A model generated the notes under the pieces. It worked only from the letters and a program-made list of their open reading frames with translations. It was not told where the DNA came from and did no database searches. The translations under genes and the position numbers were made by a program. Below are positions 1-9,600 of a stretch of DNA of 64,000 bases, in pieces; within the stretch, counting starts at the first letter, position 1, and the number at the start of each line of letters is the position of its first letter. The DNA is from an uncultured bacterium (GTDB lineage Bacteria; Bacillota; Clostridia; Lachnospirales; Lachnospiraceae). The stretch is from positions 62,001-126,000 of the forward strand of contig CAJMSZ010000001.1 of assembly GCA_905216215.1 (NCBI GenBank). The letters are read 5' to 3'.

Positions 1-75
1 ATTTAAACATGAAAACCTCTGTAGCTTCCAATATTTCAAAAAGTGGCACCGAATTATTTATAGTAAGAAACAGAA

Positions 76-474
76 TTAATATAATTCTGTCTCTGTGACA
101 CATTCAGATTTGATTTTTCCAATCAGACTTTGAAGTGCATCGATCACTCTCGGGCGAATATCTCCTCCAATCAGAACATACATAATATCATCTCCGACAT
201 GAAGTTCTCCTTCATTCAGCCAGACTCTGACATAATAAATTCCTTCCATCTTCTTTGTTTCTTCAATTACGGAAGCAACCTTATCTTTGTCATAAGAAAA
301 CTGCATTCCCGTCACTGTTTTTCCAGTATCTTCACCGTTACGTACTTTTGCCTTCGGTGTCTCTCTGACAATACCGTTATGTGTCAGATACATGCCAATT
401 TTTCCTGCATCCGGTGCAGCTTTTGCTTCTTTCATCCATTCATCGATAGATGGTATTTTATTTGCACATTCCAT
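76..474 (-). CDS. MoaE-like protein (molybdopterin synthase large subunit family)
   Basis: 132 residues resembling MoaE, the subunit that transfers sulfur to precursor Z to make molybdopterin. Seen: the family's early GxxxxxxGxVR region (GMYLTHNGIVRET), a central V..V...E stretch followed by YYVRVWLNEGELHVGDDI, matching the MoaE core strands. It is shorter than E. coli MoaE (150) and ends in SECVTETELY, so the C-terminal P-x-W-K-K-E type segment holding a catalytic lysine is not recognisable. No other molybdenum-cofactor gene lies nearby. AGGAAAC precedes the ATG. Transcribed after icd, 86 bp downstream. Family placement is fairly secure; real MPT synthase activity is uncertain. Confidence 0.6.
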   Translation of the reverse strand: MECANKIPSIDEWMKEAKAAPDAGKIGMYLTHNGIVRETPKAKVRNGEDTGKTVTGMQFSYDKDKVASVIEETKKMEGIYYVRVWLNEGELHVGDDIMYVLIGGDIRPRVIDALQSLIGKIKSECVTETELY

Positions 475-560
475 GTTTCCTGCTCCTTTGTCTGTTTAAA
501 ATCTATGTATCTATTTTAACCGCAGACTTATGATAATTCAACCGTAACGCTTTCAGTTGT

Positions 561-1757
561 TTAAAGTCTCTTCGCAATTGCTTTGATAAAGTCTTCGCTG
601 TTTAATACAACTGGGTTTTCCAGTGTTGTAATCAGTGCAAGGTCTTTTGTCATTTCACCGGATTCGATAGTATCTATGGTTGCCTTTTCCAATCTGTCGG
701 CAAATTCCATCAATTCAGCATTTCCATCCAGTTCTCCACGTTTTCTTAAGGCACCTGTCCATGCGAAAATAGTTGCAACGGAGTTGGTTGATGTTTCTTC
801 TCCTTTCAGGTGCTTGTAATAATGACGCTGTACTGTTCCATGTGCGGCTTCGTATTCGTAGTATCCTTCTGGAGAAACCAGAACAGAAGTCATCATAGCA
901 AGAGAGCCAAATGCGGATGAGATCATATCACTCATAACATCTCCATCATAGTTCTTGCATGCCCAGATATAACCGCCTTCTGACTTCATGACACGGGCAA
1001 CTGCGTCATCAATCAGAGTATAGAAATACTCAATTCCTGCTTCTTCGAATTTTTCTTTGTATTCCGCGTCAAAGATATCCTGAAAAACATCCTTGAAGGT
1101 GTGGTCGTATTTCTTGGAAATGGTATCCTTCGTTGCAAACCATAAATCCTGTTTTGTATCAAGTGCATAGTTGAAGCAGCTTCTTGCAAAGCTTTCAATG
1201 GAGCTGCAAACATTATGAATTCCCTGTGCTATACCCGGTCCATCATATTGATGTACCAGTTCTCTTGTCTCTGTTCCATCTGCTGCCGTGTAAACCAGTT
1301 CTACTTTACCCGGTCCCGGAACCTTTATCTCCGTATTTTCATAAACATCTCCATAAGCATGTCTGGCAATGGTAATTGGTTTTTTCCAGTTTTTTACACA
1401 TGGCTCAATTCCTTTTACCGGAATTGGTGCCCGGAAAACAGTTCCGTCTAACATGGTACGAATGGTTCCATTTGGACTTTTCCACATCTTTTTCAGATTA
1501 TATTCTTTTACTCTGGCAGCATTTGGTGTAATAGTCGCACATTTTACCGCTACCTTATATTTTTTCGTTGCATTTGCCGAATCAATTGTTACCTGATCAT
1601 CGGTCTCATTTCTGTATTCCAGTCCCAAATCATAGTATTCTGTCTTTAAATCAATAAAAGGAAGCAATAAATGTTCCTTAATCATCCCCCAAAGGATTCG
1701 GGTCATTTCATCTCCATCCATCTCTACAAGTGGTGTTGTCATTTTAATTTTGGTCAT
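561..1757 (-). CDS. icd: NADP-dependent isocitrate dehydrogenase
   Basis: 398 residues, full length. Oxidative decarboxylation of isocitrate to 2-oxoglutarate in the cytoplasm, feeding glutamate synthesis. The sequence is of the eukaryote-like subfamily II rather than the E. coli type: N-terminal [13 protein letters not shown], substrate segment [15 protein letters not shown], and C-terminal [10 protein letters not shown], where the Arg-His pair is what the family uses to hold the NADP 2'-phosphate. GGAGGACAAT sits before the ATG. It follows the GntR regulator gene by 12 bp and the Re-citrate synthase further upstream, so the three form one unit. Aconitase is not encoded in the window. Confidence 0.95.
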   Translation of the reverse strand: MTKIKMTTPLVEMDGDEMTRILWGMIKEHLLLPFIDLKTEYYDLGLEYRNETDDQVTIDSANATKKYKVAVKCATITPNAARVKEYNLKKMWKSPNGTIRTMLDGTVFRAPIPVKGIEPCVKNWKKPITIARHAYGDVYENTEIKVPGPGKVELVYTAADGTETRELVHQYDGPGIAQGIHNVCSSIESFARSCFNYALDTKQDLWFATKDTISKKYDHTFKDVFQDIFDAEYKEKFEEAGIEYFYTLIDDAVARVMKSEGGYIWACKNYDGDVMSDMISSAFGSLAMMTSVLVSPEGYYEYEAAHGTVQRHYYKHLKGEETSTNSVATIFAWTGALRKRGELDGNAELMEFADRLEKATIDTIESGEMTKDLALITTLENPVVLNSEDFIKAIAKRL

Positions 1758-1769
1758 ATTGTCCTCCTT

Positions 1770-2408
1770 TTACTCCTGACTCATGTGCAGGTGCTTCATT
1801 ACATTTAATATATGTGTGTTGGCAAATTTTTCTGCCTCATCCGCATTGCCTTCTTTTATGGCATTTAAAATCTGTCTGTGTTCCGCAATAGACTGCTTTG
1901 CCCTGGATTTTTCTTTCACGGAATTTCGTCTCGCAAGCTGAACATATTTATGAAAATCTGATAACACATGCTCTAAAATTCGGCTTTCTGATGCTGCGTA
2001 AAGAATCTGGTGAAATTTTCCGTCCAGTTCTGTGAGCTGTTCCATGTTATCCTTTTCCAAATGATATTCCGAAAGAACCAATGCTTCTTCCAGTTCTTCT
2101 ATTTTTTCTTTGGTAATATGCTCTGCAGCCATCCGTACGCAGAGACCTTCCAGTTCCGAACGGATTAAATAAATATCGTGGACATCTTTTTCCGAAATTC
2201 CGATTACATATGCGCCCCGGTTGGGAATAATCTTCACTAGTCCCTCCAGCTCCAACTGTCTGAGTGCCTCTCTTACCGGAGTCCGGCTGACTCCAAGCTC
2301 TTTCCCTAGTGCCGCCTCCCTCAGTTCCTCATCGGCCTGATACTTTCCCTTCAGAATATTCTCCCTAATGGTCTGAAAAACCTGTCCTCTTAAAGAATAA
2401 TTTTCCAT
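1770..2408 (-). CDS. GntR family transcriptional regulator, FCD type
   Basis: 212 residues. Winged helix-turn-helix in residues 1-70 with the GntR signature (LGVSRTPVREALRQLELEGLV), then an all-helical FCD ligand domain, residues about 75-205. The FCD metal ligands appear as D..H in LDGKFHQ and histidines in EHRQI and THILNVM, so a metal-bound carboxylate effector is likely; citrate or 2-oxoglutarate would fit the operon but is inference. It lies between the citrate synthase and icd genes. The perfect palindrome at 3886-3909 has the TTGTATACAA-like core typical of FCD operators and is the probable target, implying autoregulation. Confidence 0.9.
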   Translation of the reverse strand: MENYSLRGQVFQTIRENILKGKYQADEELREAALGKELGVSRTPVREALRQLELEGLVKIIPNRGAYVIGISEKDVHDIYLIRSELEGLCVRMAAEHITKEKIEELEEALVLSEYHLEKDNMEQLTELDGKFHQILYAASESRILEHVLSDFHKYVQLARRNSVKEKSRAKQSIAEHRQILNAIKEGNADEAEKFANTHILNVMKHLHMSQE

Positions 2409-2470
2409 ATTGCTCCCTTATTTCTTTCTGTTCCTATATCAATACTTTTTAAATAAAGTCTGACACAGAT

Positions 2471-3859
2471 TTATAATACAATTCCATATCTGTCACAGAT
2501 TTCATCAATATGTGCCACCAGTTCATCATCGGTAAGAACGGTCACACGTCCTCCGGCATACTCCTCATCCACCCATTCTTTTACTTTTGCAGCAAGAATA
2601 GAATTTTTACTTAAAGCCCGCTCACCTGCCAAATGATAATAACTGTTAATCCAGTGTACAATTCCCGCAAGACCCGATGTGTTAGATACTGCAACAAGTG
2701 GTGGTCTGTCGAGGAATTTACCAGTATCAAATATATTATAAATTTCTTCATTTTTCAGAAGGCCATCCGCATGAATACCTGCTCTTGTCACATTGAAGTT
2801 TTTACCAACAAATGGAGTCCTTGGTGGAATCTGATAGCCGATTTCTTTCTCATAATATTCTGCAATCTCGGTAATGACTTTGGTATCTATTCCATCTAAA
2901 GTTCCGCGAAGCTGGGCATATTCAAATACCATTGCTTCCAGTGGTGTATTTCCGGTTCTCTCTCCAATACCAAACAGAGAACAGTTTACACCACATGCTC
3001 CATAAAGCCATGATGTAGTGGAATTATTGACCGCCTTATAGAAATCATTATGTCCATGAAATTCAATCAATTCACTCGGTACACCTGCATGAACACGAAT
3101 ACCGTAAATAATTCCAGGTATAGACCTTGGAATTACAGCGCCCGGATAATTTACCCCATATCCCATCGTATCGCAAACCCGGATTTTGATTGGAATCTTG
3201 TATTCCTCCATCAACTTCATCAGTTCCAAACAGAACGGAATAACAAAACCATAAATATCAGAACGGGTAATATCTTCCAAATGACATCTTGGACGGACTC
3301 CTGTTTCCAGACACTCACGTACTACAGACAGATAGTGCTCCAATGCCTCTCGTCTTGTCATTTTTAGTTTGTAAAAAATATGATAATCCGAACAGCTTAC
3401 TAAAATACCTGTCTCCTTCATACCGATTTCTTTCACGAATTCGAAATCCTTCTTACTTGCACGAATCCAGCTTGTAACCTCAGGAAATTCATAGCCCAGC
3501 TCCATACATTTATACGCTGCATCCCGGTCCTTCTTACTGTACAAGAAAAATTCACTCTGTCTGATTTTCCCCTTTGGTCCGCCAAGACGGTGTAAATACT
3601 GATATAAAGTCACAATCTGTTCTGTGGTGTAAGGCGCTCTCGACTGCTGCCCATCTCGGAAAGTAGTATCAGTAATCCATATTTCATCCGGCATATGATG
3701 TGGAACTATTCTATCATTAAATGCAATTTTCGGAATCTCATCATATTGAAACAGATTTCGGAAAACATTTGGTGTCTCTACGTCCACCAGTGGATACATG
3801 TGTTCTTCAAGTTGTAATAAATTCGTCTGTTCATTCAAATATACTTTTCTTGTTTCCAT
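2471..3859 (-). CDS. Re-citrate synthase (homocitrate/isopropylmalate synthase family)
   Basis: 462 residues. Claisen condensation of acetyl-CoA with an oxoacid; in this clade the best assignment is Re-face citrate synthase as characterised in Clostridium kluyveri, making citrate from oxaloacetate. Seen: DTTFRDGQQS near residue 65, the metal motif HGHNDFY, and GNTPLEAMV, all of the DRE-TIM family; the C-terminus is short and lacks the LeuA allosteric domain. Linkage to icd supports citrate rather than homocitrate or isopropylmalate. I start at the ATG at 3859, preceded by GGGGTGATGAACAG; an upstream GTG at 3913 lies inside the promoter. Homocitrate synthase remains an alternative. Confidence 0.8.
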   Translation of the reverse strand: METRKVYLNEQTNLLQLEEHMYPLVDVETPNVFRNLFQYDEIPKIAFNDRIVPHHMPDEIWITDTTFRDGQQSRAPYTTEQIVTLYQYLHRLGGPKGKIRQSEFFLYSKKDRDAAYKCMELGYEFPEVTSWIRASKKDFEFVKEIGMKETGILVSCSDYHIFYKLKMTRREALEHYLSVVRECLETGVRPRCHLEDITRSDIYGFVIPFCLELMKLMEEYKIPIKIRVCDTMGYGVNYPGAVIPRSIPGIIYGIRVHAGVPSELIEFHGHNDFYKAVNNSTTSWLYGACGVNCSLFGIGERTGNTPLEAMVFEYAQLRGTLDGIDTKVITEIAEYYEKEIGYQIPPRTPFVGKNFNVTRAGIHADGLLKNEEIYNIFDTGKFLDRPPLVAVSNTSGLAGIVHWINSYYHLAGERALSKNSILAAKVKEWVDEEYAGGRVTVLTDDELVAHIDEICDRYGIVL

Positions 3860-3885
3860 CTGTTCATCACCCCAAGTGGTATTTT

Positions 3886-3909
3886 TGTATAATTGTATAC
3901 AATTATACA
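3886..3909. promoter_or_regulatory. Perfect 24-bp palindromic operator
   Basis: Half sites TGTATAATTGTA and TACAATTATACA are exact reverse complements, centred between 3897 and 3898. The core ATTGTATACAAT resembles operators of FCD-type GntR repressors. It covers the -10 box of the promoter ahead of the Re-citrate synthase gene, so binding would block transcription. Assignment to the GntR gene of this operon is inference from position and core sequence. Confidence 0.75.
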
Positions 3910-3920
3910 TCACATGTCAA
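3892..3920 (-). promoter_or_regulatory. Promoter of the Re-citrate synthase / gntR / icd unit
   Basis: Minus-strand -35 TTGACA (3915-3920), 17-bp spacer, -10 TACAAT (3892-3897). The start of transcription would fall near 3885, about 25 nt ahead of the chosen ATG. The palindromic operator overlaps the -10. Confidence 0.75.
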
Positions 3921-3977
3921 GAACGAATTTTTATCTTTTATAGAAACATCCACCACCCATTATTAGATTAAATGTGA

Positions 3978-4430
3978 TTACAGTCTTCGTTCATATTTCA
4001 TCAACATACGCAGATAATTCATCAAATCAAGCAATCTGAATTCAACACTTGTTTCCTTCTCTGTGTAATCCAGACTTTGTGCAACAGCTTCCAGAAACGC
4101 TCCTGTCACATCTGCTTTTCTTCTCTGCAAGAACTGTAATCTTTCTTCGTTGGTTCCTAAATCCAAATATTCCATGAGCATACTTTTCTTTTCTTCCCTC
4201 GCTTCCAGTTCAAACCGATATTCCTGAAGTGCCTCCGGATATTTCACTTTATCTGTTTTCTCCATAAACATCTCCAACGGTCTTGCAAAAATGCCGTATT
4301 TCCCATAAAGAGCCTGGTAAATCACCAGTTGTTCTTCCGTTTCTGTGTGTGTTGCTATAGCGATAATCTGATAACGATTTCCTTTAAAATGTCTATATAT
4401 TTCGCCTTCTTTTGGTATATTTCTTTCCAT
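3978..4430 (-). CDS. DUF1653 domain protein
   Basis: 150 residues. The N-terminal 60 residues match the DUF1653 pattern (G..Y.HFKGN.Y.ii.iA.HTET.E..V.YQALYG...iwaRP...F); its function is unknown. The remainder is charged and helical with no domain I recognise. The start is set at 4430 because GGAGGAAATC lies directly ahead; the ATG at 4442 would place the ribosome site inside the gene. It sits between ilvA and the citrate synthase unit, with the ilvA terminator separating it from the former. Confidence 0.75.
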   Translation of the reverse strand: MERNIPKEGEIYRHFKGNRYQIIAIATHTETEEQLVIYQALYGKYGIFARPLEMFMEKTDKVKYPEALQEYRFELEAREEKKSMLMEYLDLGTNEERLQFLQRRKADVTGAFLEAVAQSLDYTEKETSVEFRLLDLMNYLRMLMKYERRL

Positions 4431-4444
4431 GATTTCCTCCATCT

Positions 4445-4481
4445 AAAAAGTGGCCCTTTCTTTAAAATTGAAAGAACCACC
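4445..4481 (-). terminator. Intrinsic terminator after ilvA
   Basis: Minus-strand hairpin GTGGTTCTTTC / GAAAGGGCCAC (arms 4470-4480 and 4450-4460, two G-U pairs), followed by TTTTT. Placed 8 bp beyond the ilvA stop. Confidence 0.75.
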
Positions 4482-4488
4482 TTTTTTT

Positions 4489-5703
4489 CTATAATTTTGC
4501 GTCTACAACCTGCGGGTCAAATCCATTTTTACGAAGTTCTTCAACAATCTGGTGCTTGTGCTCTGTTCCGAACGCCTCCATTGTTACGCGAAGCTCCACG
4601 GCCACATTTCGATTGACACTGACAAACTGATTATGCTCCAATTTAATTACATTGCCCTTCTGCTCTGCAATAACCCTGGTTATTTCTGCCAGTTGTCCCG
4701 GTCTGTCCGGTAATAACACAGAAATTGTAAAGACACGGTCTCTGAGAAGCAATCCATTCTGAATAACAGATGACATAGTAATAACGTCCATATTTCCACC
4801 GCTGATAACACAGACTACTCTCTTTCCTTTCAGGAAATCCAACTTTTGTACAGCCGCTACAGAAAGAAGCCCTGAATTTTCAGCCACCATCTTATGATTC
4901 TCTACCATATCAAGGAATGCTGTTACAATTTCATCATCTTCCACAGTTACAATCTGGTCTACATTTTGCTGTACATAAGGGAAAATCTTTTCTCCGACAG
5001 TCTTTACCGCAGTACCGTCAGCAATCGTATTGGCACTCGGAAGAGTGACTACATGTCCTGCTTCCAGTGCAGCAGACATACTGGCTGCTCCTGCCGGTTC
5101 CACACCGATAACCTTGATATTCGGATTCAGCATTTTGGCAAGAGTAGAAATTCCGGTAATCAGTCCACCTCCACCGATTGGTGCAAGAATGTAATCCACC
5201 GTAGGCAAATCCTGAATAATCTCCATAGCAATGGTGCCCTGTCCGGTCGCTACATCCAAATCATCAAATGGATGCACAAATGTGTATCCATGCTCTTCTG
5301 CCAGTTCGTAAGCCTTTGCACAGGCTTCATCATAAACCTGTCCATAAAGGACTACCTCTGCTCCGTAGCTTTTTGTACGGTTTACTTTGATGAGCGGTGT
5401 AGATTCCGGCATAACAATAATTGCCTTGCATCCATAAGCCTTTGCCGCATAAGCAACACCCTGTGCATGGTTTCCTGCTGATGCTGCTATCAGTCCTTTG
5501 GCACGTTCCTCTTCGGAAAGGGTACTGATTTTGTAGTAAGCTCCTCTTAATTTATAAGCACCGGTATGCTGCATATTTTCCGGCTTTAAATATACCTTTG
5601 CTCCTGTCTGGGCACTGAAATACTCGCTGTAAATTAAATTAGTTGGTTTGGTCACGCGTTTTACGATTTCACTTGCCGCTTCAAATTTGTCCAGTGTAAA
5701 CAT
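4489..5703 (-). CDS. ilvA: Threonine ammonia-lyase with C-terminal ACT domain
   Basis: 404 residues. PLP enzyme deaminating threonine to 2-oxobutyrate for isoleucine synthesis or for catabolism. Seen: PLP lysine in HTGAYKLRG (about K51), the SAGNHAQG phosphate-cradle segment, GGGGLITG glycine loop, and a C-terminal ACT domain from about residue 330 (FTISVLLPDRPGQLAEI). One ACT copy and about 400 residues fit the TdcB/short IlvA class. The start at 5703 has GGAGGAAG ahead and overlaps the end of ftsY by a few bases; a longer frame from 5739 lies within ftsY. Coupling to ftsY is probable. Confidence 0.9.
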   Translation of the reverse strand: MFTLDKFEAASEIVKRVTKPTNLIYSEYFSAQTGAKVYLKPENMQHTGAYKLRGAYYKISTLSEEERAKGLIAASAGNHAQGVAYAAKAYGCKAIIVMPESTPLIKVNRTKSYGAEVVLYGQVYDEACAKAYELAEEHGYTFVHPFDDLDVATGQGTIAMEIIQDLPTVDYILAPIGGGGLITGISTLAKMLNPNIKVIGVEPAGAASMSAALEAGHVVTLPSANTIADGTAVKTVGEKIFPYVQQNVDQIVTVEDDEIVTAFLDMVENHKMVAENSGLLSVAAVQKLDFLKGKRVVCVISGGNMDVITMSSVIQNGLLLRDRVFTISVLLPDRPGQLAEITRVIAEQKGNVIKLEHNQFVSVNRNVAVELRVTMEAFGTEHKHQIVEELRKNGFDPQVVDAKL

Positions 5704-5707
5704 TTCT

Positions 5708-6646
5708 CTATTCTTCCTCCTCTGTTGTAAATAATGCATTTACAAACTGTTCTGAATCAAACTTCTGTAAATCCTCAATGGATTCTCCCACTCCGATATA
5801 TTTCACAGGAATTCCAAGCTCTGCCTGAATTGCCACGGCAATTCCACCTTTGGCAGTTCCATCCATCTTGGTCAGGATAATTCCCGTAATATCTGCCACT
5901 TCACTGAATTCTCTTGCCTGGGCAAGGGCATTCTGTCCGGTAGTTCCATCCAGTACTACCAGTGTTTCCCGGTATGCTTCTGGAAATTCCCGTTCAATTA
6001 CACGGTTGATTTTCTTTAGTTCTTCCATCAGATTCTTCTTATTATGCAGTCTTCCTGCGGTATCGCACAAAAGAACATCTGCCTTGCGGGCCTTCGCTGC
6101 TGCCACTGCATCATAAACAATCGCTGCCGGGTCAGCTCCTTCCTGTCCACCAATCAGCTCTGCATTGGCACGATTGGCCCACTCTCTTAATTGTTCTCCT
6201 GCCGCAGCACGGAAGGTATCTGCTGCAGCAAGAATCACCTTCTTATTCTGGTCACGCAATTTTCCAGCCAGTTTTCCTATGGTTGTGGTCTTTCCTACAC
6301 CATTGACTCCAATTACAAGGACAGCCGATGTCCGTTCTTCAAACTCATAAGCTGCTTCGCCTACATCCATCTGTTCTTTGATGCTTTCAATAAGCAGTTC
6401 TTTACACGCAATTGGTTCTTTGATATGCTGCTCTTTCACCTTACGTTTCAGATCATCCAGAATTCCATAGGTAGCTTTTACCCCTAGATCTCCCATAATC
6501 AGGACTTCTTCCAATTCTTCATAGAAGTCATCATCTATCTGAGAAAAACCATGAAAAATACTGTCAATACCAGATACAATATTGTCCCTGGTCTTACTAA
6601 GTCCAGAAACAAGTCTTTTAAAAAATCCTGTTTTTTCCTCTGCCAT
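5708..6646 (-). CDS. ftsY: Signal recognition particle receptor FtsY
   Basis: 312 residues, the short form without the acidic A domain. GTPase that docks SRP-bound ribosomes at the membrane translocon. N domain in residues 1-90; G domain with P-loop GVNGVGKTTTIGKLA, DTAGRLHNK and TKMDGTAKGG. Starts 18 bp after smc in the conserved rnc-smc-ftsY order. Confidence 0.97.
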   Translation of the reverse strand: MAEEKTGFFKRLVSGLSKTRDNIVSGIDSIFHGFSQIDDDFYEELEEVLIMGDLGVKATYGILDDLKRKVKEQHIKEPIACKELLIESIKEQMDVGEAAYEFEERTSAVLVIGVNGVGKTTTIGKLAGKLRDQNKKVILAAADTFRAAAGEQLREWANRANAELIGGQEGADPAAIVYDAVAAAKARKADVLLCDTAGRLHNKKNLMEELKKINRVIEREFPEAYRETLVVLDGTTGQNALAQAREFSEVADITGIILTKMDGTAKGGIAVAIQAELGIPVKYIGVGESIEDLQKFDSEQFVNALFTTEEEE

Positions 6647-6664
6647 TTTCTTCCTCTCCTTACT

Positions 6665-9600
6665 TTACTTGTCCAGTTCATTTTCTATCAGGTCTACAGA
6701 AACCAATGTGGAAATTCCCTTTTCCTGCATGGTAATACCATACAACCGGTCAGCCGCAGTCATTGTTCCTCTACGATGCGTAATGACAATGAACTGGGTA
6801 TTCTCTGTCAGCTTATGTAAATACTGTGCATAGCGGGTTACATTAGAGTCATCCAGGGCAGCTTCAATTTCATCCAGAAGGCAAAACGGGGACGGTTTCA
6901 AGTTCTGAATGGAAAACAGAAGAGCGATGGCTGTCAAAGCCTTTTCGCCACCGGAAAGCTGCATCATATTCTGAAGCTTCTTGCCAGGTGGTTGGGCAAT
7001 AATCCGAATGCCTGCTTCCAGCACGTCTTCATCTTCCATCAGTTCCAGTGTTCCCTTTCCACCACCGAATAATTCTTTGAATACGTGGTTAAATTCTTCT
7101 GCAATTCGTGCGAACTGTTCTGTAAACTGTTTTCGCATTGCTTCGTCCAACTCTGCAATGATTTTCTGCAGTGTCTGTTCTGCCTCAACCAAATCATCAT
7201 GCTGGGTTTTTAGAAACTGATAACGTTCCGCCAGATTCTTGAAATCCTCAATGGCATTGACATTGACCGGACCTAAGGCCTTGATTTCTGACTTAATTTC
7301 CTGAATCCGTTTCTTCATCATCGTCAAGTCAGTCAAATTCTCATCCCGTACTTCTAAGGCACGATTATAGGTCAGTTCATATTCTTCCCACATGTAATTG
7401 ATTTGTTTTTCAGATGCTTCCTCGTAACCCTCCATCCTGCTGTTCAGTCGGAAAATTTCTTTATCCAAATCTGCCATATGTTTGGATACTTCTTCCCGTT
7501 TCTCTAAGAATACCTTATTTTTCTGATTTAGGTTGTCCTTCTTCTCCTGAGCACTTTGAATTTCACTGTGAATCTCTTCGAAAAGCTCTCTGGAATTCTC
7601 GATTGCCTTTCTTGTATCAGCAATTTCCTGTTCCTTTTCCTGAATCTCTCCATTGGCCTCTGCTTTATTCTCATTTAAAGACCCTAATTCTTCTTCGAAT
7701 TTCTCCATTTCTTCCTGAATACGTCCCAGATTCTCCTGTACAAACGTGCTTTTCTGTTCCAAAGCAGCAAACGCCATACGGAGCTCTTCATTTCTGCGGA
7801 GTTCCTTGCCCTCTGCTTCTCTTTCTTCTTCCAGTTTCTTCTGGTATTTATCCTGCTGCTGGGAAAGTTCCTGTTCCAACTTTTCGCTTGCCTGCAATTC
7901 TACCTGAATCGATTCCAGGTTTTCTTCTATTTCATGTATTTGATCATCCAAAGTTCCACGTTCCTTGTGAATATCATTGGTCAAAGTACGGGCATATTTC
8001 TGCTTTGAGGCAGCCTGTTCCAAATTCATTTTTGCTGTATTCTGTACAACATACTCCTTCTGCAGACTCTGTTTCAACCCATCTACTCTATCATATAAGT
8101 TCGTTCGTTCCTGCTTGGACCTTTCTACAATCCTTTGAAGCTCAAGTCCTTCTTCTTTCAGTCTTGCTACCGTTTTTTCCAGTTCCTCGATTTCTCTCCG
8201 GCGGCTTAACAGACTGCTGGTATTCTTAAATGCACCACCACTCATGGCTCCGCCCGGATTTAACAAATCTCCCTCCAGGGTTACCATACGCAATGACTGA
8301 TGATATTTTCTTGCAAGCTGAATTCCAGTGTCAATGGTCTCCACTACCAAAGTTCTGCCAAGCAGGTTCTCTGCCAATTGTTCATAGGCCTTGTCCACAT
8401 GAACCAGTGTATTGGCAGTTCCAATCACACCTTTTTCCTTTAACACATCGGTTCTGGTCATTCCTTGACCGGAACGCATGGCCGTAAGTGGCAGGAATGT
8501 GGCCCGTCCAAACCGGTTCTTCTTCAGATATCCAATCATTTTCTTGGCAACTTCTTCATCTGTTGTAACAATATTCTGAATACTTCCGCCAAGGGCAGTC
8601 TCAATGGCAGTCTCATACTGCCTATCTACCTTAATGATGTCTGCCACAACGCCCAGAATCCCCGGTTCTTCTGTTTTCTTTTCCATAACCCTGCGTATAC
8701 TGTTCCCATAACCCTCGTAGCGCTCTGTCATGTTTTTCAGTGATTCCAGTCGAGAATTTTCTCTGTGATAAGTGGTCTGGCATGCACGAAGCTGCTCATT
8801 TTCTTTGGCAATCTGACTCTGGAGCTGTGCAATTCTGCCTTCATAGGATTTATTTTCCGCTACCATTTCTGTAATCTGCTCAGAAATCTGCTTCAGCTCC
8901 TCCTCGTATTTCGTATACAGACTACTCTGCTCCTGGGCATCACGTTCTGCTTCCATCAATCGCTTATAAAGCTGGGAACGCTGCACCTTCATCTGTTCCA
9001 TCATGGTGTCAAAATGCTGAATCTTGGTCTTGGTAGAAACACGGTTATTCAGCACTGCCATCACTTCACTCTGACTCTTTTCCAAGTCGGATGAAGTGCT
9101 TGCGATTCTGGACTGAATGAAATCCAGAGTCTCTTTGGCTTCCCTCTGCTTTGCCATCTCTGCATGAAGCTTTTCTTCAATAGAAGCCTGTTCCTTCTGC
9201 AGCGTCTCCTTCTGTTTCTTACGCTCCTCCAGTTCCATATAAATAGTCTGTGAACGCTTGCTGTAATGCTCATCATTCATTCTGGCACTGTGAATCTGCT
9301 CATTTAACAGTTCGATTCTGCTTTCAAGCTGCTGTTTTAACAGGGTCGTTTTATTTAACTGCCCCTTAGCCTCTTCCATTTCCGCTTCAATGACATCAAC
9401 CTGTTCTTCAATCCGCTCATATTCTTTCTTCATATCAGCATGCTTCTGCTCGGCTTCTTCGTATTCACCTTGTGTCAGTTCCAGCTTTTTCTGAACATCT
9501 TCCATCTGTTCTTTTAAACGGATGCTTTCTAGCAGGAACATATTGATATCATATTTCTTTAATTCTTCTTTTTTCTTTAAATATTCTTTTGCCTTTTCGG

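Noticed and set aside
3860..3913. Upstream GTG/ATG starts for the citrate synthase
   Set aside because: They lie within the promoter and operator, upstream of the predicted transcript start; the ATG at 3859 has a good ribosome site.
7414..8229. 271-codon plus-strand frame opposite smc
   Set aside because: It is the complement of the SMC coiled coil, whose repetitive Glu/Lys/Gln codons leave the opposite strand open; low-complexity product with no start signal.
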